Source: Cytophagaceae bacterium (GTDB lineage Bacteria > Bacteroidota > Bacteroidia > Cytophagales > Flexibacteraceae). From it: DNA of 29,302 nt. This document shows positions 1-8,428 of this stretch, one piece after another; position 1 is the stretch's first letter, and every line of letters begins with the position of its first letter. The DNA lies in NCBI GenBank assembly GCA_947464365.1, contig CANHWS010000006.1, positions 1-29,302 of the forward strand, written 5' to 3'. A program made the translations under genes and the position numbers. Below the pieces are notes generated by a model that saw only the letters and a list, made by a program, of their open reading frames with translations, was not told the DNA's origin and did no database searches.

Positions 1-158
1 CTACCCGGCAACATGCCATACTGATTTACCTCAGTAGACATGTATTCTGGCTGAGCAAAGCTAGGGCCTGCATCTAGCAAGATCGTTGCCGTTAACAGAA
101 TGTAGCACAGCCATTGATAACTTGCAGAAATGGGCAATCGATCGAAGATTTTGGACAT
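1..158 (-). CDS. Secreted protein of unknown function, N-terminal fragment
   Basis: An open frame starts at an ATG (158-156) and runs leftward off the window edge, giving 52 visible residues without a stop. The N-terminus looks like a signal peptide: a short polar start, a hydrophobic stretch at about residues 16-28 (WLCYILLTATILL), then a plausible signal peptidase I site after SFA at about residue 36. The mature part seen is too short to assign to a family. It is divergent from the glycosidase-like gene on the right. Function unknown; only export is inferred. Confidence 0.55.
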   Translation of the reverse strand, partial: MSKIFDRLPISASYQWLCYILLTATILLDAGPSFAQPEYMSTEVNQYGMLPG

Positions 159-172
159 TTGGGGCGTGATTC

Positions 173-201
173 TTGAAGCGTTTTAGGTAGTGGTAGGTTT
201 G
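173..201 (+). promoter_or_regulatory. Bacteroidota-type promoter
   Basis: An exact TAnnTTTG box (TAGGTTTG, 194-201) lies 18 bases after a TTG (173-175), matching the -33/-7 arrangement of Bacteroidota housekeeping promoters. Transcription would begin near 207 and lead rightward into the secreted glycosidase-like gene with a leader of about 200 bases. Predicted from motif only. Confidence 0.45.
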
Positions 202-416
202 GCTAGTCATTGCGGCCAATTTCGGACCATGGCATCACCAAAACCTATTGGTAAATTTGATAGGCAAGCAAATTGCAACTATTTGGGTATGATTGTCAAG
301 TCAGGCCTTAACAAATCTGACATTTTGAGGTCCGCTTGCCCATATTGCCAAGGTCAGATCTTATTTTCGGGTGTTTAACTAGGTCAATATGGCCTCATGA
401 TTTGTCAGGTTCGTCC

Positions 417-2573
417 ATGTGCTTTAGCGTCTTGAAGTCTTATCTGCCATACATTAACTGTAGGGCATGGTTGGTTTGTTTGGCCCTATGGGTAGGGTGC
501 CAATTTGAAAGTAAAGGGCAATCCCCTATCACAAAAGCTACAACTCAGTTAAAGAGCAATTCGCATCATGCGGTACGGTACAGTCGAGTTTACTTAAGTC
601 AAAACTGGAAGGCACACCTTGGCAACAATGACCTTTGGCTGAACCCAACCTATCGAGATAGCTTATGGGCCACAAGGTCTGCAGCTGATTATTGGCGAGA
701 TATTCGTAACCAATGGATCACGATTAGGCAACGATTCAGGCTACCTAGCCGAACCAACCTGAACACAGGTGACAGTCTCATTTTTGACCTTGGGGCCATA
801 GACGATATCGACCAGACCTACCTTAATGGCCAATACATTGGCAACATGGGCCAATTGACCCCAACAATAGCCTCGGCATGGGATCAAAGACGGAGGTACA
901 AAATACCTGTTAACCATCCTGCCATCAGGTGGGGCCAGCTGAATCTGATCACTATCAGGATTTATAACCAAGGTAACGTGGGTGGACTTGTCGGCCTAGG
1001 TCCAGTGGTTTTGGTGCCGATGCCCTATCCTGGACTTAGGTTTCTGTGGCCATCCAAGGCCCAAACCCTCTTATCCGAAGTTAGTCGAAAGCTAAACCAA
1101 TCCATCATGGCTTATAATGACGGACCCGACACTGTCAAAGGCCAGCTGGTCATAAGGCGCTACCCTATCCACAACCCGAAGATGTCCCAAACAAGCATTT
1201 CGGACTTTATGCTTCCACCACAGGCAACCGAATCGCTTAGTTTTAAAGTGACTACATCTAGCCATGACAGCTATTTTGCCACCCTCGACCTAGTAACAGC
1301 CGACAGAGGGGTAACGCAGGATAGTGGCCTGATTGCAGTGGTGCCTGGCCCATTGGGCAATGTCAATGCTGGGCCAATAAATCACAAACTCAGAATCTAT
1401 CCCCAAATGGATAGCCTCAAGCTCTGGCGCTCCGATGCTACAAATTCCCAATCTGGCGCGAGGGGTATTGATAGCTTGATATTACCCTACCAGGCTATTT
1501 TCAAAGCAAGATTCGATCCGATGGATGGGTTTTTGGCAGAAGTATTTGGACTAGGCAAGGATAGCAGCATCGAGAGCAATAAAAAATGCCGCATCAGTCA
1601 ACCTGCTGCCCTAAAAGATATCGGCTACTATTTGCTCGCTGCCAACCACTCGGGGTTAAACCCTGAGACCTATGACACCGCTATCACAAGGAAGGTACTG
1701 GCCTTAATCATGGGACTGCAACAACCAGATGGCTACATACCTGATACGATCTATCACGACCGCGAACAGCCCTCACTAACCGAAAGGTGGCAACCTACAA
1801 CCATCCTAGCACAAGGTGTCCTTTGTAGTGGATTAGTTTCACAGTATCGCACCTGGGGCAACGAAAATGTACTGTTAATGGCCAAAGCCATTGCCAGCTG
1901 CTGGATGAACACCTTCGGACCTACTACCTCCCAGCTCAGTATTGTCAAGGATGGGAAAAATGATGCTATCAAAGCCACAAGCCTTCTGCTACCATTGGCC
2001 GAGCTTTACCAACTTACCGGGGAGCAACAATACTTGACCTTCTGTCGCTACATCATCCGTGCAATGGACAGCCCCAATGGACCAGGCATTTTAGGCCATT
2101 TGTTATCTCTAGAGCCTACTGCGAAGTTTGTTGTAGCTGATCCTGAGGGTTTTTTCCTGACGGTGCGAGGTTTAAGCCGTTGCGGTTTTTTGGCACGCAA
2201 TACCTTGTGGTCACAAGCTGCACTTTATGTTTACCACGATCTTGACATGTTCTGGACGCTCAATATTGGTACCCAAGCCAAACTAGGCCCCAAGGCCAGC
2301 TGTTTGTTTGGTGCCAACACCTTGGTGCAATGGCTAGCCTTTGAGCAGGACCTATACCTGACCATGGGCCCTACCCAATTGGACCTAGAGGTTCAGAAAC
2401 CATTTAGGTTACTGAGCGAGCACCATGAATTGCACTGGTTAAAGCTCACGATGTCTAGCGATACCTACCAGCCGCTCCTGCACATCATTGCGGCTGACTT
2501 GGCGACGCAGTACCTTGTGACTGGCCCAAAGGATGGTCCTCCTCCACCCGACCATGAGCCCCTGCGATGGTAG
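417..2573 (+). CDS. Secreted glycoside-hydrolase-like protein (sugar-binding jelly roll plus alpha-helical domain)
   Basis: The product is about 718 residues from the ATG at 417. The same frame opens further upstream at a TTG (336), but 417 places a signal peptide (hydrophobic WLVCLALWVGC at about residues 17-27) at the N-terminus. Residues about 100-190 (FDLGAIDDIDQTYLNGQYIG, then a W-containing strand and LNLITIRIYNQG) resemble the beta-sandwich sugar-binding domain of GH2-type enzymes. A second beta-rich segment follows. From about residue 340 the protein is helical, with repeated Trp, Gly and Asn/Gln motifs (LQQPDGYIPDTIYHD, LLLPLAELYQLTGEQQYL) like the (alpha/alpha)6-barrel of six-hairpin glycosidases. 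I cannot assign a GH family or catalytic residues. A role in polysaccharide or glycan breakdown outside the cytoplasm is inference. Confidence 0.6.
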   Translation: MCFSVLKSYLPYINCRAWLVCLALWVGCQFESKGQSPITKATTQLKSNSHHAVRYSRVYLSQNWKAHLGNNDLWLNPTYRDSLWATRSAADYWRDIRNQWITIRQRFRLPSRTNLNTGDSLIFDLGAIDDIDQTYLNGQYIGNMGQLTPTIASAWDQRRRYKIPVNHPAIRWGQLNLITIRIYNQGNVGGLVGLGPVVLVPMPYPGLRFLWPSKAQTLLSEVSRKLNQSIMAYNDGPDTVKGQLVIRRYPIHNPKMSQTSISDFMLPPQATESLSFKVTTSSHDSYFATLDLVTADRGVTQDSGLIAVVPGPLGNVNAGPINHKLRIYPQMDSLKLWRSDATNSQSGARGIDSLILPYQAIFKARFDPMDGFLAEVFGLGKDSSIESNKKCRISQPAALKDIGYYLLAANHSGLNPETYDTAITRKVLALIMGLQQPDGYIPDTIYHDREQPSLTERWQPTTILAQGVLCSGLVSQYRTWGNENVLLMAKAIASCWMNTFGPTTSQLSIVKDGKNDAIKATSLLLPLAELYQLTGEQQYLTFCRYIIRAMDSPNGPGILGHLLSLEPTAKFVVADPEGFFLTVRGLSRCGFLARNTLWSQAALYVYHDLDMFWTLNIGTQAKLGPKASCLFGANTLVQWLAFEQDLYLTMGPTQLDLEVQKPFRLLSEHHELHWLKLTMSSDTYQPLLHIIAADLATQYLVTGPKDGPPPPDHEPLRW

Positions 2574-2618
2574 TTTTGCCAGCAAAAGCTAGCCATTACC
2601 CTTCATGATCGGATAGAT

Positions 2619-4475
2619 TTACCTTCCACGTTTCCACTTAAAGTAGCGCCGATACCACCAACTCGTTTTCTTTGAAAAGCGACTACCAATGTCCTCGGGG
2701 AAGATATAGGCTCTAAATATAGCCATCGGGTTATCTTCTAGATGGATGCCGGCATGCTCATTAATCACTACAGCATATTTGTAGCCTGCTTTACGGGTCT
2801 GGTGCTCGACAGTGGGGTTAATGCTCCCATACGGATAGGCAAAGCTGATCACCACATGTCCCAAGTCATGTTCTAGCTGAGCTTTAGCCTCATTGAGTTC
2901 ATAGTGCAAGGCCTTGGCCGATACCGTTGTGAGGTCAAGATGCCGCATTGTATGGGCCCCAAACTCAATGCCGGCATTGGCCATTTCGCGTTTCTGGTCG
3001 ATGGACATCAGCGGTTCTCGTGGTTCGCCCTTTTCGACATCCCATTTGTTATGGTCAAGATCAGGATCGCCAAGGGCATAGATAACGGCCGTGTAACCAT
3101 ATTGCTTCAGCAAGGGCCAGGCATTGTTATAGTTGTCCAGGTAGCCGTCATCAAATGTCAAGATGATGGGGCGTTTAGGCATCCAGTTTTGTGGTAGCTC
3201 GCCCTTTTTCCATGCCTCGTATTGTTTGAAGTTGATTGGTGTCAGGCCTTCCTTTTTGATATACGCCAGATGTGCCTTGAACGTATCAACAGTCACAAAG
3301 ATGCGGTGTTTACTATTACTTGGCTCCAACAGCACCTTATGATACATCAGGATGGGGATCTCCCGAGGTTGCAGTTTTTTAGCCCTAGCACTGTAATAAT
3401 GGTCCATGACAGCGCTTAGCACATCATCGATCGCATATACATCCCTAATCCTCTGGATCGACGCCTCGTTTGGCGTAGCAGGGTTTTCTTGCAGCAAAAC
3501 AGCCGTGAGATCCTGTTGCAACCAACCCCAATCGATGCCTGGGTGTGGCATTTTGGCACCTATATCCCCAAAGTTGCTAGCGACTGCTATATCAATATTT
3601 TTGTCCGTGACAAGCCCATGAGTACACCACTCGCCCATTGCAATCATCGGTTTTCCGAGGCCTAATGCTTCTATCGCAACCCTGCCAGAGCCGATAACCA
3701 CGTCAGCGACCGAAAGCCAATTAGGTAGCTGCCTGCTGAATCCTAACCACAAAAATCGATCAGGGTACCGTTCTACCAAGGCATTCCAGATGCTTTGTAC
3801 TTCGGAGGTCATATCCTCCAACGGTCCACCAATCACAACTAGGCGCCATTTGTGCGGCACTAGTTTCAGGATGGCGGGAATAGTATAACTCACAAGGTGC
3901 CCTGTGTGCTGCCCCTTAGGACCTGATGTACGACCAGCAAGGACAATGGTTTTGCCGTTAAATTCCTTGTAGTCGTCTGGTTGGGCCAAGTGTAAGAGTT
4001 TGCGCCAATCAAACCCGTTGGGGGAGACAAATATCTTTGTTCGATCGATGCCTAGCTCAAGCCGTAGGTGGGTAGATAGGTTATCGCACACAGCCAAGAT
4101 CCGATCCCCGTAGATGTCAAGGCCTTTGCTGCTGGCATGCAAATGTTGACGACCATGGACCTGAGACACCAAAGGTACCTTGAGGCCCTTGAGGGCAAAA
4201 AACGAAACCCAACTAGCTGCTCGGCTATGTGCATGTACAACCTCTATCTGATGGTTGAGGACAAACCGACGGATGGCCCAAACATTTTTCCACTTTTGTT
4301 TTAGGGACCGAATACCGATTGACTGGGGCACATAGGTGGCTGTGGTGGCCGTATGCCAGGTATCTGACATGATGGTAACCTGATGCCCCTCCTTGACTTG
4401 CTGGTTGGCCAATGTCGCTGCATAGACCTCAGCTCCGGTTACCTGAAATTGGGACAGGACATGAAGAATGCGCAT
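2619..4475 (-). CDS. Fusion of GT4 glycosyltransferase and NodB-type polysaccharide deacetylase
   Basis: The 618-residue protein has two enzymatic halves. Residues 1 to about 365 are a GT-B fold GT4-type glycosyltransferase. It starts MRILHVLSQFQVTGAEVYAA, has VVHAHSRAASW in the acceptor domain, FVSPNGFD and VLAGRTSGPKGQH at the domain junction, and a donor-binding segment GRVAIEALGLGKPMIAMGEW. Residues about 375-618 are a carbohydrate esterase family 4 (NodB) domain: TFDDGYLDN with the metal/catalytic Asp pair at 442-443, HTMRH with His508 and His512 as metal ligands, and the FAYPYGS motif. No signal peptide or membrane segment is seen, so it should be cytoplasmic. A likely job is transfer and de-N-acetylation in a surface glycan or lipid-linked sugar pathway; the substrate is unknown. 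It is last in the leftward run and convergent with the glycosidase-like gene. Confidence 0.85.
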   Translation of the reverse strand: MRILHVLSQFQVTGAEVYAATLANQQVKEGHQVTIMSDTWHTATTATYVPQSIGIRSLKQKWKNVWAIRRFVLNHQIEVVHAHSRAASWVSFFALKGLKVPLVSQVHGRQHLHASSKGLDIYGDRILAVCDNLSTHLRLELGIDRTKIFVSPNGFDWRKLLHLAQPDDYKEFNGKTIVLAGRTSGPKGQHTGHLVSYTIPAILKLVPHKWRLVVIGGPLEDMTSEVQSIWNALVERYPDRFLWLGFSRQLPNWLSVADVVIGSGRVAIEALGLGKPMIAMGEWCTHGLVTDKNIDIAVASNFGDIGAKMPHPGIDWGWLQQDLTAVLLQENPATPNEASIQRIRDVYAIDDVLSAVMDHYYSARAKKLQPREIPILMYHKVLLEPSNSKHRIFVTVDTFKAHLAYIKKEGLTPINFKQYEAWKKGELPQNWMPKRPIILTFDDGYLDNYNNAWPLLKQYGYTAVIYALGDPDLDHNKWDVEKGEPREPLMSIDQKREMANAGIEFGAHTMRHLDLTTVSAKALHYELNEAKAQLEHDLGHVVISFAYPYGSINPTVEHQTRKAGYKYAVVINEHAGIHLEDNPMAIFRAYIFPEDIGSRFSKKTSWWYRRYFKWKRGR

Positions 4476-4617
4476 GCGGTGGATAGATGGGAGTTGAAAA
4501 AAGGAACCTAAAACCCTAATGGCAGTGTCTGGCCGCTAGATACTGAGTGTTTGAGGGTATTGGTGGTTTTTTGCGGCAGAGGGGGCTATTGCCTAAACGG
4601 ACTTACAGGTAAAACCT

Positions 4618-4646
4618 AAAAAGGCCCAACCGAGGTCAGACCTTTT
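4618..4646 (-). terminator. Intrinsic terminator after the M48 protease gene
   Basis: On the minus strand AAAAGGTC (4646-4639) pairs with GGCCTTTT (4626-4619) with one G-U pair. The inner TGAC/GTTG can extend the stem around a CTCG tetraloop, and the U run follows. It lies 24 bases after the stop of the M48 gene and separates it from the GT4-NodB gene. Confidence 0.6.
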
Positions 4647-4669
4647 AATAACATCATCAAAACTAGACA

Positions 4670-5524
4670 CTAAGGCAACGAGGCTTTGACTGCTGCATAG
4701 TTAGTGCCAGAGGCAGGCGTGGTGTTGCACTTGATGCAGTCCCCTCGGTCATTTATGTTTTGGACACGACTTGCCTCGCTTGGGTGGGTGGACAAAAACT
4801 CAGGCGTTGAGCCACCTTGGCCAGCAGCCAAAAGTTTGGCAAAGAAGCTACCTGTACCCTTACAATTATAGTTGGTACTGCTCAGGTAGTCAACAGACAA
4901 TGCATCTGCTTGTTGTTCAAAACAACGGCTGAAGCCTAATGTAAAAAAGTTGGTTCCGAGAGTTGCAAGCTGGGCCGCTGTGCCGTTTCCAAGTGCTATA
5001 TCAATAATTGTCTGGATCCCTTGTTGCTGCACAAGCTGCTTCGTACTATGACGAAGATCTGCATGAGCCATTTCGTGACCCATAACTCCCGCGAGGTCAT
5101 CCTCAGCATCTAGGTACTTAATCAGGCCAGAATATACATAGATGTACCCCCCAGGGGTGCAAAAAGCATTCAGGTCTGGTTTGTTGATGATCTTTATCTG
5201 CCACTGGAAGGCCGATTTGTTTTTGACCTTACCACCGTTAAGGATTTTGTCACGCAACCCCTCTACCATTTCATAAGCCGAGATGTATTGTGCACGCGGA
5301 AGTATCGGGTAAGTTGTTGGATCGCCATTAATTTGGGCTACCACTTTTTGACCTAGTTGATCGTCTTGTGTCGTACTAAACCCAACTAACAAGGCTTCAG
5401 TGACCTGATCACACGACGGAAATGTGGCGTCACATTCCGGAAAGTCACTCTTTGGCCTACAGGTCGTGGTCAGGAACAAAGTTCCGATCATGGCTGCACC
5501 GAAGGCTATTTTCTGCAAATTCAT
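4670..5524 (-). CDS. M48-family metalloprotease, probable lipoprotein
   Basis: The product is about 284 residues from the ATG at 5524. Upstream in-frame starts at 5530 and 5569 also exist. I prefer 5524 because it begins directly with a signal sequence (MNLQKIAFGAAMIGTLFLTT) ending before a Cys at about residue 22, and because a predicted promoter would start transcription near 5568. The catalytic zinc motif is HEMAH at residues 150-154, and the third ligand is Glu203 in CFEQQADALSVDYL. These are the hallmarks of peptidase family M48 (periplasmic BepA/LoiP-type proteins). The Cys would be lipidated, although its lipobox (TTTC) is loose. A short Cys pair (ECDATFPSCD) and a C-terminal pair (DCIKC) might form disulfides. 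Role in envelope protein quality control is inferred from family knowledge. Confidence 0.85.
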   Translation of the reverse strand: MNLQKIAFGAAMIGTLFLTTTCRPKSDFPECDATFPSCDQVTEALLVGFSTTQDDQLGQKVVAQINGDPTTYPILPRAQYISAYEMVEGLRDKILNGGKVKNKSAFQWQIKIINKPDLNAFCTPGGYIYVYSGLIKYLDAEDDLAGVMGHEMAHADLRHSTKQLVQQQGIQTIIDIALGNGTAAQLATLGTNFFTLGFSRCFEQQADALSVDYLSSTNYNCKGTGSFFAKLLAAGQGGSTPEFLSTHPSEASRVQNINDRGDCIKCNTTPASGTNYAAVKASLP

Positions 5525-5573
5525 AAGCATTAGACCTGATAAGTGCCATTGGCAACTTGCCCTCGACACAATA

Positions 5574-5581
5574 CAAAGATA
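5574..5581 (-). promoter_or_regulatory. Promoter -7 box for the M48 protease gene
   Basis: The minus strand reads TATCTTTG, an exact TAnnTTTG box, 50 bases upstream of the ATG at 5524. No TTG is found at the usual distance, so only the -7 element supports this call. A start site near 5568 would exclude the longest reading frame of the protease. Confidence 0.35.
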
Positions 5582-5637
5582 TACAACTAGGATGGCTATT
5601 GCATTGCCTAGCTGCTGAATCCGGCTGTTAAGGTTTG

Positions 5638-6603
5638 TTAAGCAACGCCTGCCAATACCTCCTCAAACCAAGCACGGCCCCAGTTGGCTCGCTCTTCAGA
5701 TGTCCAGAGCTCTGGAAAGAAAGTGCGGTTCTGGAAACGTGGAGGCAAGTATTTCTGCCAATTGGTGCCACCGGTGGCAGCGATTACCTCAGGTTCTTTC
5801 TGGAGATACCGTACTGCAGATTTAAAGTGCATCAAGCGCCAATTGATGTTAAAGCTCGCATCAAAGGTGCGAAGCATAACACGCAAATTATCAGTGAGTT
5901 GATCGGTTTCCTGTAGGCGCCCCAACAAAGTAGCTAGGTTTGTGTCCTGATAGTCAGAGGCAGTGGTACGCATCTGTCGTCCATACTTTTCGGCAAAGCG
6001 CTTGAGCGTCAAGGTCTGTTTGCCAGAGGACAACTCTGTAGCGCCAGCCTGCCAGTAAATTTGATCAACTAGATCCTCAACAGTGGCTCCTGTCCAATCT
6101 TTATCTGGGTCATTACTGAGCTGAGTTAGCTTTGTACTAAGCAGCTCAATGATCCGGAACTGGACAGACTGAAACCCACTTGCAGGTAATAAGGCCATCC
6201 GAAATTTCATAAATTCCTCAGGGTCCATGCCGTCAACCATTACATCAAAGCTCTTGATGAGGGCCTCCATGTAGCGATTGATGCGCGAAATCCGCTTTTC
6301 CCAGTTGGCAGTGGTCTGCTCCCCAGCCGACAGCTGTTTGATCTCCTTCAGGATTAGTTTGAAGTAAAGTTCAGTTATCTGATGGTACATGATGAAGATT
6401 TCTTCATCAGGGAAAGCAGTGCGGGGCACCTGAAGCGTGAGCAAGGTGTCAAGCTGGACATAATCCCAATAGTTGAGGTACTCAGTATAGAGAAGGCCCT
6501 CGAGATAACTGTTGAGGTCCTGCCCACTGGCTTGATATTTATGCTCCAGCTGATCTAGGAGTTCCTTCCATCTATCTGGTGATGCAGGTGTGGTTGGTCG
6601 CAT
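5638..6603 (-). CDS. kynA: Tryptophan 2,3-dioxygenase
   Basis: This 321-residue protein is a heme enzyme that opens the indole ring of L-tryptophan to N-formylkynurenine, the first step of the kynurenine pathway. The family signature is strong: YLNYWDYVQLDTLLTLQVPR at about residues 42-61, then EEIFIMYHQITELYFKLIL with the distal active-site His74. Near the C-terminus NWRLMHF supplies the likely proximal heme ligand His259, and ATGGTNWQKYL matches the conserved GTGG substrate loop. Length is normal for the family. It lies 69 bases downstream of the PaaN gene on the same strand and may be cotranscribed with it. No other kynurenine-pathway gene (kynureninase, formamidase, 3-hydroxylase) is in the window, so whether it feeds NAD synthesis or catabolism is open. 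Confidence 0.95.
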   Translation of the reverse strand: MRPTTPASPDRWKELLDQLEHKYQASGQDLNSYLEGLLYTEYLNYWDYVQLDTLLTLQVPRTAFPDEEIFIMYHQITELYFKLILKEIKQLSAGEQTTANWEKRISRINRYMEALIKSFDVMVDGMDPEEFMKFRMALLPASGFQSVQFRIIELLSTKLTQLSNDPDKDWTGATVEDLVDQIYWQAGATELSSGKQTLTLKRFAEKYGRQMRTTASDYQDTNLATLLGRLQETDQLTDNLRVMLRTFDASFNINWRLMHFKSAVRYLQKEPEVIAATGGTNWQKYLPPRFQNRTFFPELWTSEERANWGRAWFEEVLAGVA

Positions 6604-6672
6604 TGAGGGTAATCCTGAGTAAAAAAGACGAGGTAGGTAATTGCAAAGAAAGAAATCTAACAGCGTCGTATG

Positions 6673-8340
6673 CTATTGAACAGGCTCCCGGAGACCAACC
6701 AAAGTAAAGCGTTGAAGAACGAATGACGGGTTGGTAAAGCTTGCATTTCCAGCAGGGTTACCGCCAGTAACGTGGAAATCACTGAATGAAGCGTGCTGAT
6801 TGAGGTAGATCCCACCTGTGAGGTTAAACGAAACTGGCGCGCCGACACTTGCGATTAGCTCAGCGGCTTGGTTACGAATCTGAACATCTGTGCTATAAAC
6901 ACCGCAGCTGATGGCACCATGTCCTTCGATTAGGCTTGCTGTTTTACTTAGGGCTGTTTCTGCATCAGGACAGCTGATCACGAAGGCAATGGGGCCGAAT
7001 AGCTCTGCGCCATAGACCTTTTCGTTATCAATGTCGGTAAGCAAAACAGTAGGGCTAGCGGTGCGTGCCTCAGCGAATTGCGGATTTGACACCACACAGC
7101 TGGCGAGAATCACCTCTACGCCAGTCAGCTGATCAACTTGGCTAACGCGCATCAAGGTGGCTGGGTTCTGGATTGCACCGAGTACAAATGAGCCTGCCTT
7201 CGGATTTTCGACCAAGGCTGTGATGCCGGCAGATAATTTTTGGGCAAATTCTGCTGGCTTAACTAGGCCACTAGGAGTTTTGATTCCTGAAGCAGGTACA
7301 AAGAAGTTCTGCGGAGCGGTACACATCTGGCCGCTGTAAAGGCAAACACTAAACGCTAGGTTCTGGACCACAGCATCGATATCATCGACACTTTCAAGTA
7401 CGACAGAGTTGATGCCAGCCTTTTCGGTAAAAGTGATTTTGCCAGGCAGGGCCTCGATCCAGTTACCGAATTGGGTACCACCAGTATAGTCTATGAGTTT
7501 GACAGCCGGATGCTGCACCAACTCTTTGGTGATCGGATCTTGAAGGGTATCAGGGGCTAGTTGGCAGATATTGACATCTAGGCTACGACTAGCCAAGACT
7601 TTCTGCAACTCAGCTACCACAATTGCAATAGGTAAGATAGCAGATGGATGTGGTTTGACGATCACTGGGTTACCTGTCATTAGACCGGCGTACATACCAG
7701 GCACAGTGTTCCAGGTCGGGAATGTAGCACAACCTACCACCACATTGATACCTTTAGGAACTGCCTTCCACCACTTGCGAAGTGTGATATTGGTTTTACC
7801 CATTGGCTTATCCCAAATTGCCTCAGCGGTAAAGCGGGTTAGCTCATGATGCGCCATCGCGATTGCCTCGAGAGCACGGTCAGCTGCATGTGGGCCGCTT
7901 GCCTGGAAGGCCATCATATAACCTTGGCCAGTGGTGTGCATGGTGGCATAGGCTATTTCGAAAAAGCGACCACGGACAGCCATTAGGCTCTCGATGAGGA
8001 TATCCGCACGATCATCAGCATTAAGGTTAGCCCAGCTTTGGGCTGCTGCTTTAGCTTGGTTGATGTAGGTATCCACCGATGAGGCAGGATAGGTAATGCC
8101 CAGCGGTGTTTGGGTGTAAGGACTTAGCTCATGCCCTACCCAAGACGCACCAATGCCAGCATTTAGGCCATCAAAGGGTTTGCCAAGCTGGGCTGCGTAG
8201 GCTGCCTGTCCATCCGCCTCTGCGGTTTCGCCATAAGTTTTAGGCGACGGATGCTCTGGAAAAGGGGCGTAAAACTGACGGCTAAAAAGCGCGCTAGTTG
8301 CCTCTTGCAAAAGCGCTTGGTTCGTTGTGCTGATTGACAT
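6673..8340 (-). CDS. paaN: PaaN-type aldehyde dehydrogenase (phenylacetate degradation)
   Basis: The 555-residue protein belongs to the aldehyde dehydrogenase superfamily. It most resembles the PaaN form found alone in many Bacteroidota, which lacks the C-terminal MaoC hydratase domain of the long PaaZ form. Visible features are the N-terminal FYAPFPEHPSPKTYGE, the NAD(P)-binding segment NVVVGCATFPTWNTVPGMYA, the GNPVIVKPHPSAILP strand, the general-base Glu316 in SVVLESV and the catalytic nucleophile Cys340 in SGQMCTAPQNFF. The expected role is oxidation of a semialdehyde during aromatic ring degradation in the cytoplasm. No other paa gene is nearby, so the substrate is inferred from family resemblance. 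It sits between the chorismate enzyme and tryptophan dioxygenase genes on the same strand. Confidence 0.88.
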   Translation of the reverse strand: MSISTTNQALLQEATSALFSRQFYAPFPEHPSPKTYGETAEADGQAAYAAQLGKPFDGLNAGIGASWVGHELSPYTQTPLGITYPASSVDTYINQAKAAAQSWANLNADDRADILIESLMAVRGRFFEIAYATMHTTGQGYMMAFQASGPHAADRALEAIAMAHHELTRFTAEAIWDKPMGKTNITLRKWWKAVPKGINVVVGCATFPTWNTVPGMYAGLMTGNPVIVKPHPSAILPIAIVVAELQKVLASRSLDVNICQLAPDTLQDPITKELVQHPAVKLIDYTGGTQFGNWIEALPGKITFTEKAGINSVVLESVDDIDAVVQNLAFSVCLYSGQMCTAPQNFFVPASGIKTPSGLVKPAEFAQKLSAGITALVENPKAGSFVLGAIQNPATLMRVSQVDQLTGVEVILASCVVSNPQFAEARTASPTVLLTDIDNEKVYGAELFGPIAFVISCPDAETALSKTASLIEGHGAISCGVYSTDVQIRNQAAELIASVGAPVSFNLTGGIYLNQHASFSDFHVTGGNPAGNASFTNPSFVLQRFTLVGLREPVQ

Positions 8341-8405
8341 CTTCGTTGGTGTATGTGTAAGTAGACCCTTCCGGAACCTAATGGAGGCTAGGCACTATAA
8401 TTGGC

Positions 8406-8413
8406 CAAAAATA
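8406..8413 (-). promoter_or_regulatory. Promoter -7 box for paaN
   Basis: The minus strand reads TATTTTTG, an exact TAnnTTTG box, 66 bases upstream of the paaN ATG. It lies in the 88-base gap after the pabB-type gene. There is no TTG at the standard spacing upstream, so support is partial. If real, paaN (and perhaps the tryptophan dioxygenase gene) starts its own transcript. Confidence 0.35.
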
Positions 8414-8428
8414 GCACCAACGACGGTT

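Noticed and set aside
190..378. Short rightward open frame of 62 codons overlapping the leader of the glycosidase-like gene
   Set aside because: No recognisable domain or signal, overlaps a predicted promoter, and probably is the untranslated leader of the downstream gene.
336..416. Longer N-terminus for the glycosidase-like protein from a TTG at 336
   Set aside because: The ATG at 417 puts the signal peptide at the very start, and the extra residues are unlike an export signal.
2574..2590. TTTTGC/GCAAAA inverted repeat between convergent genes
   Set aside because: The loop is only two bases and there is no GC-rich stem, so it is a poor terminator candidate.
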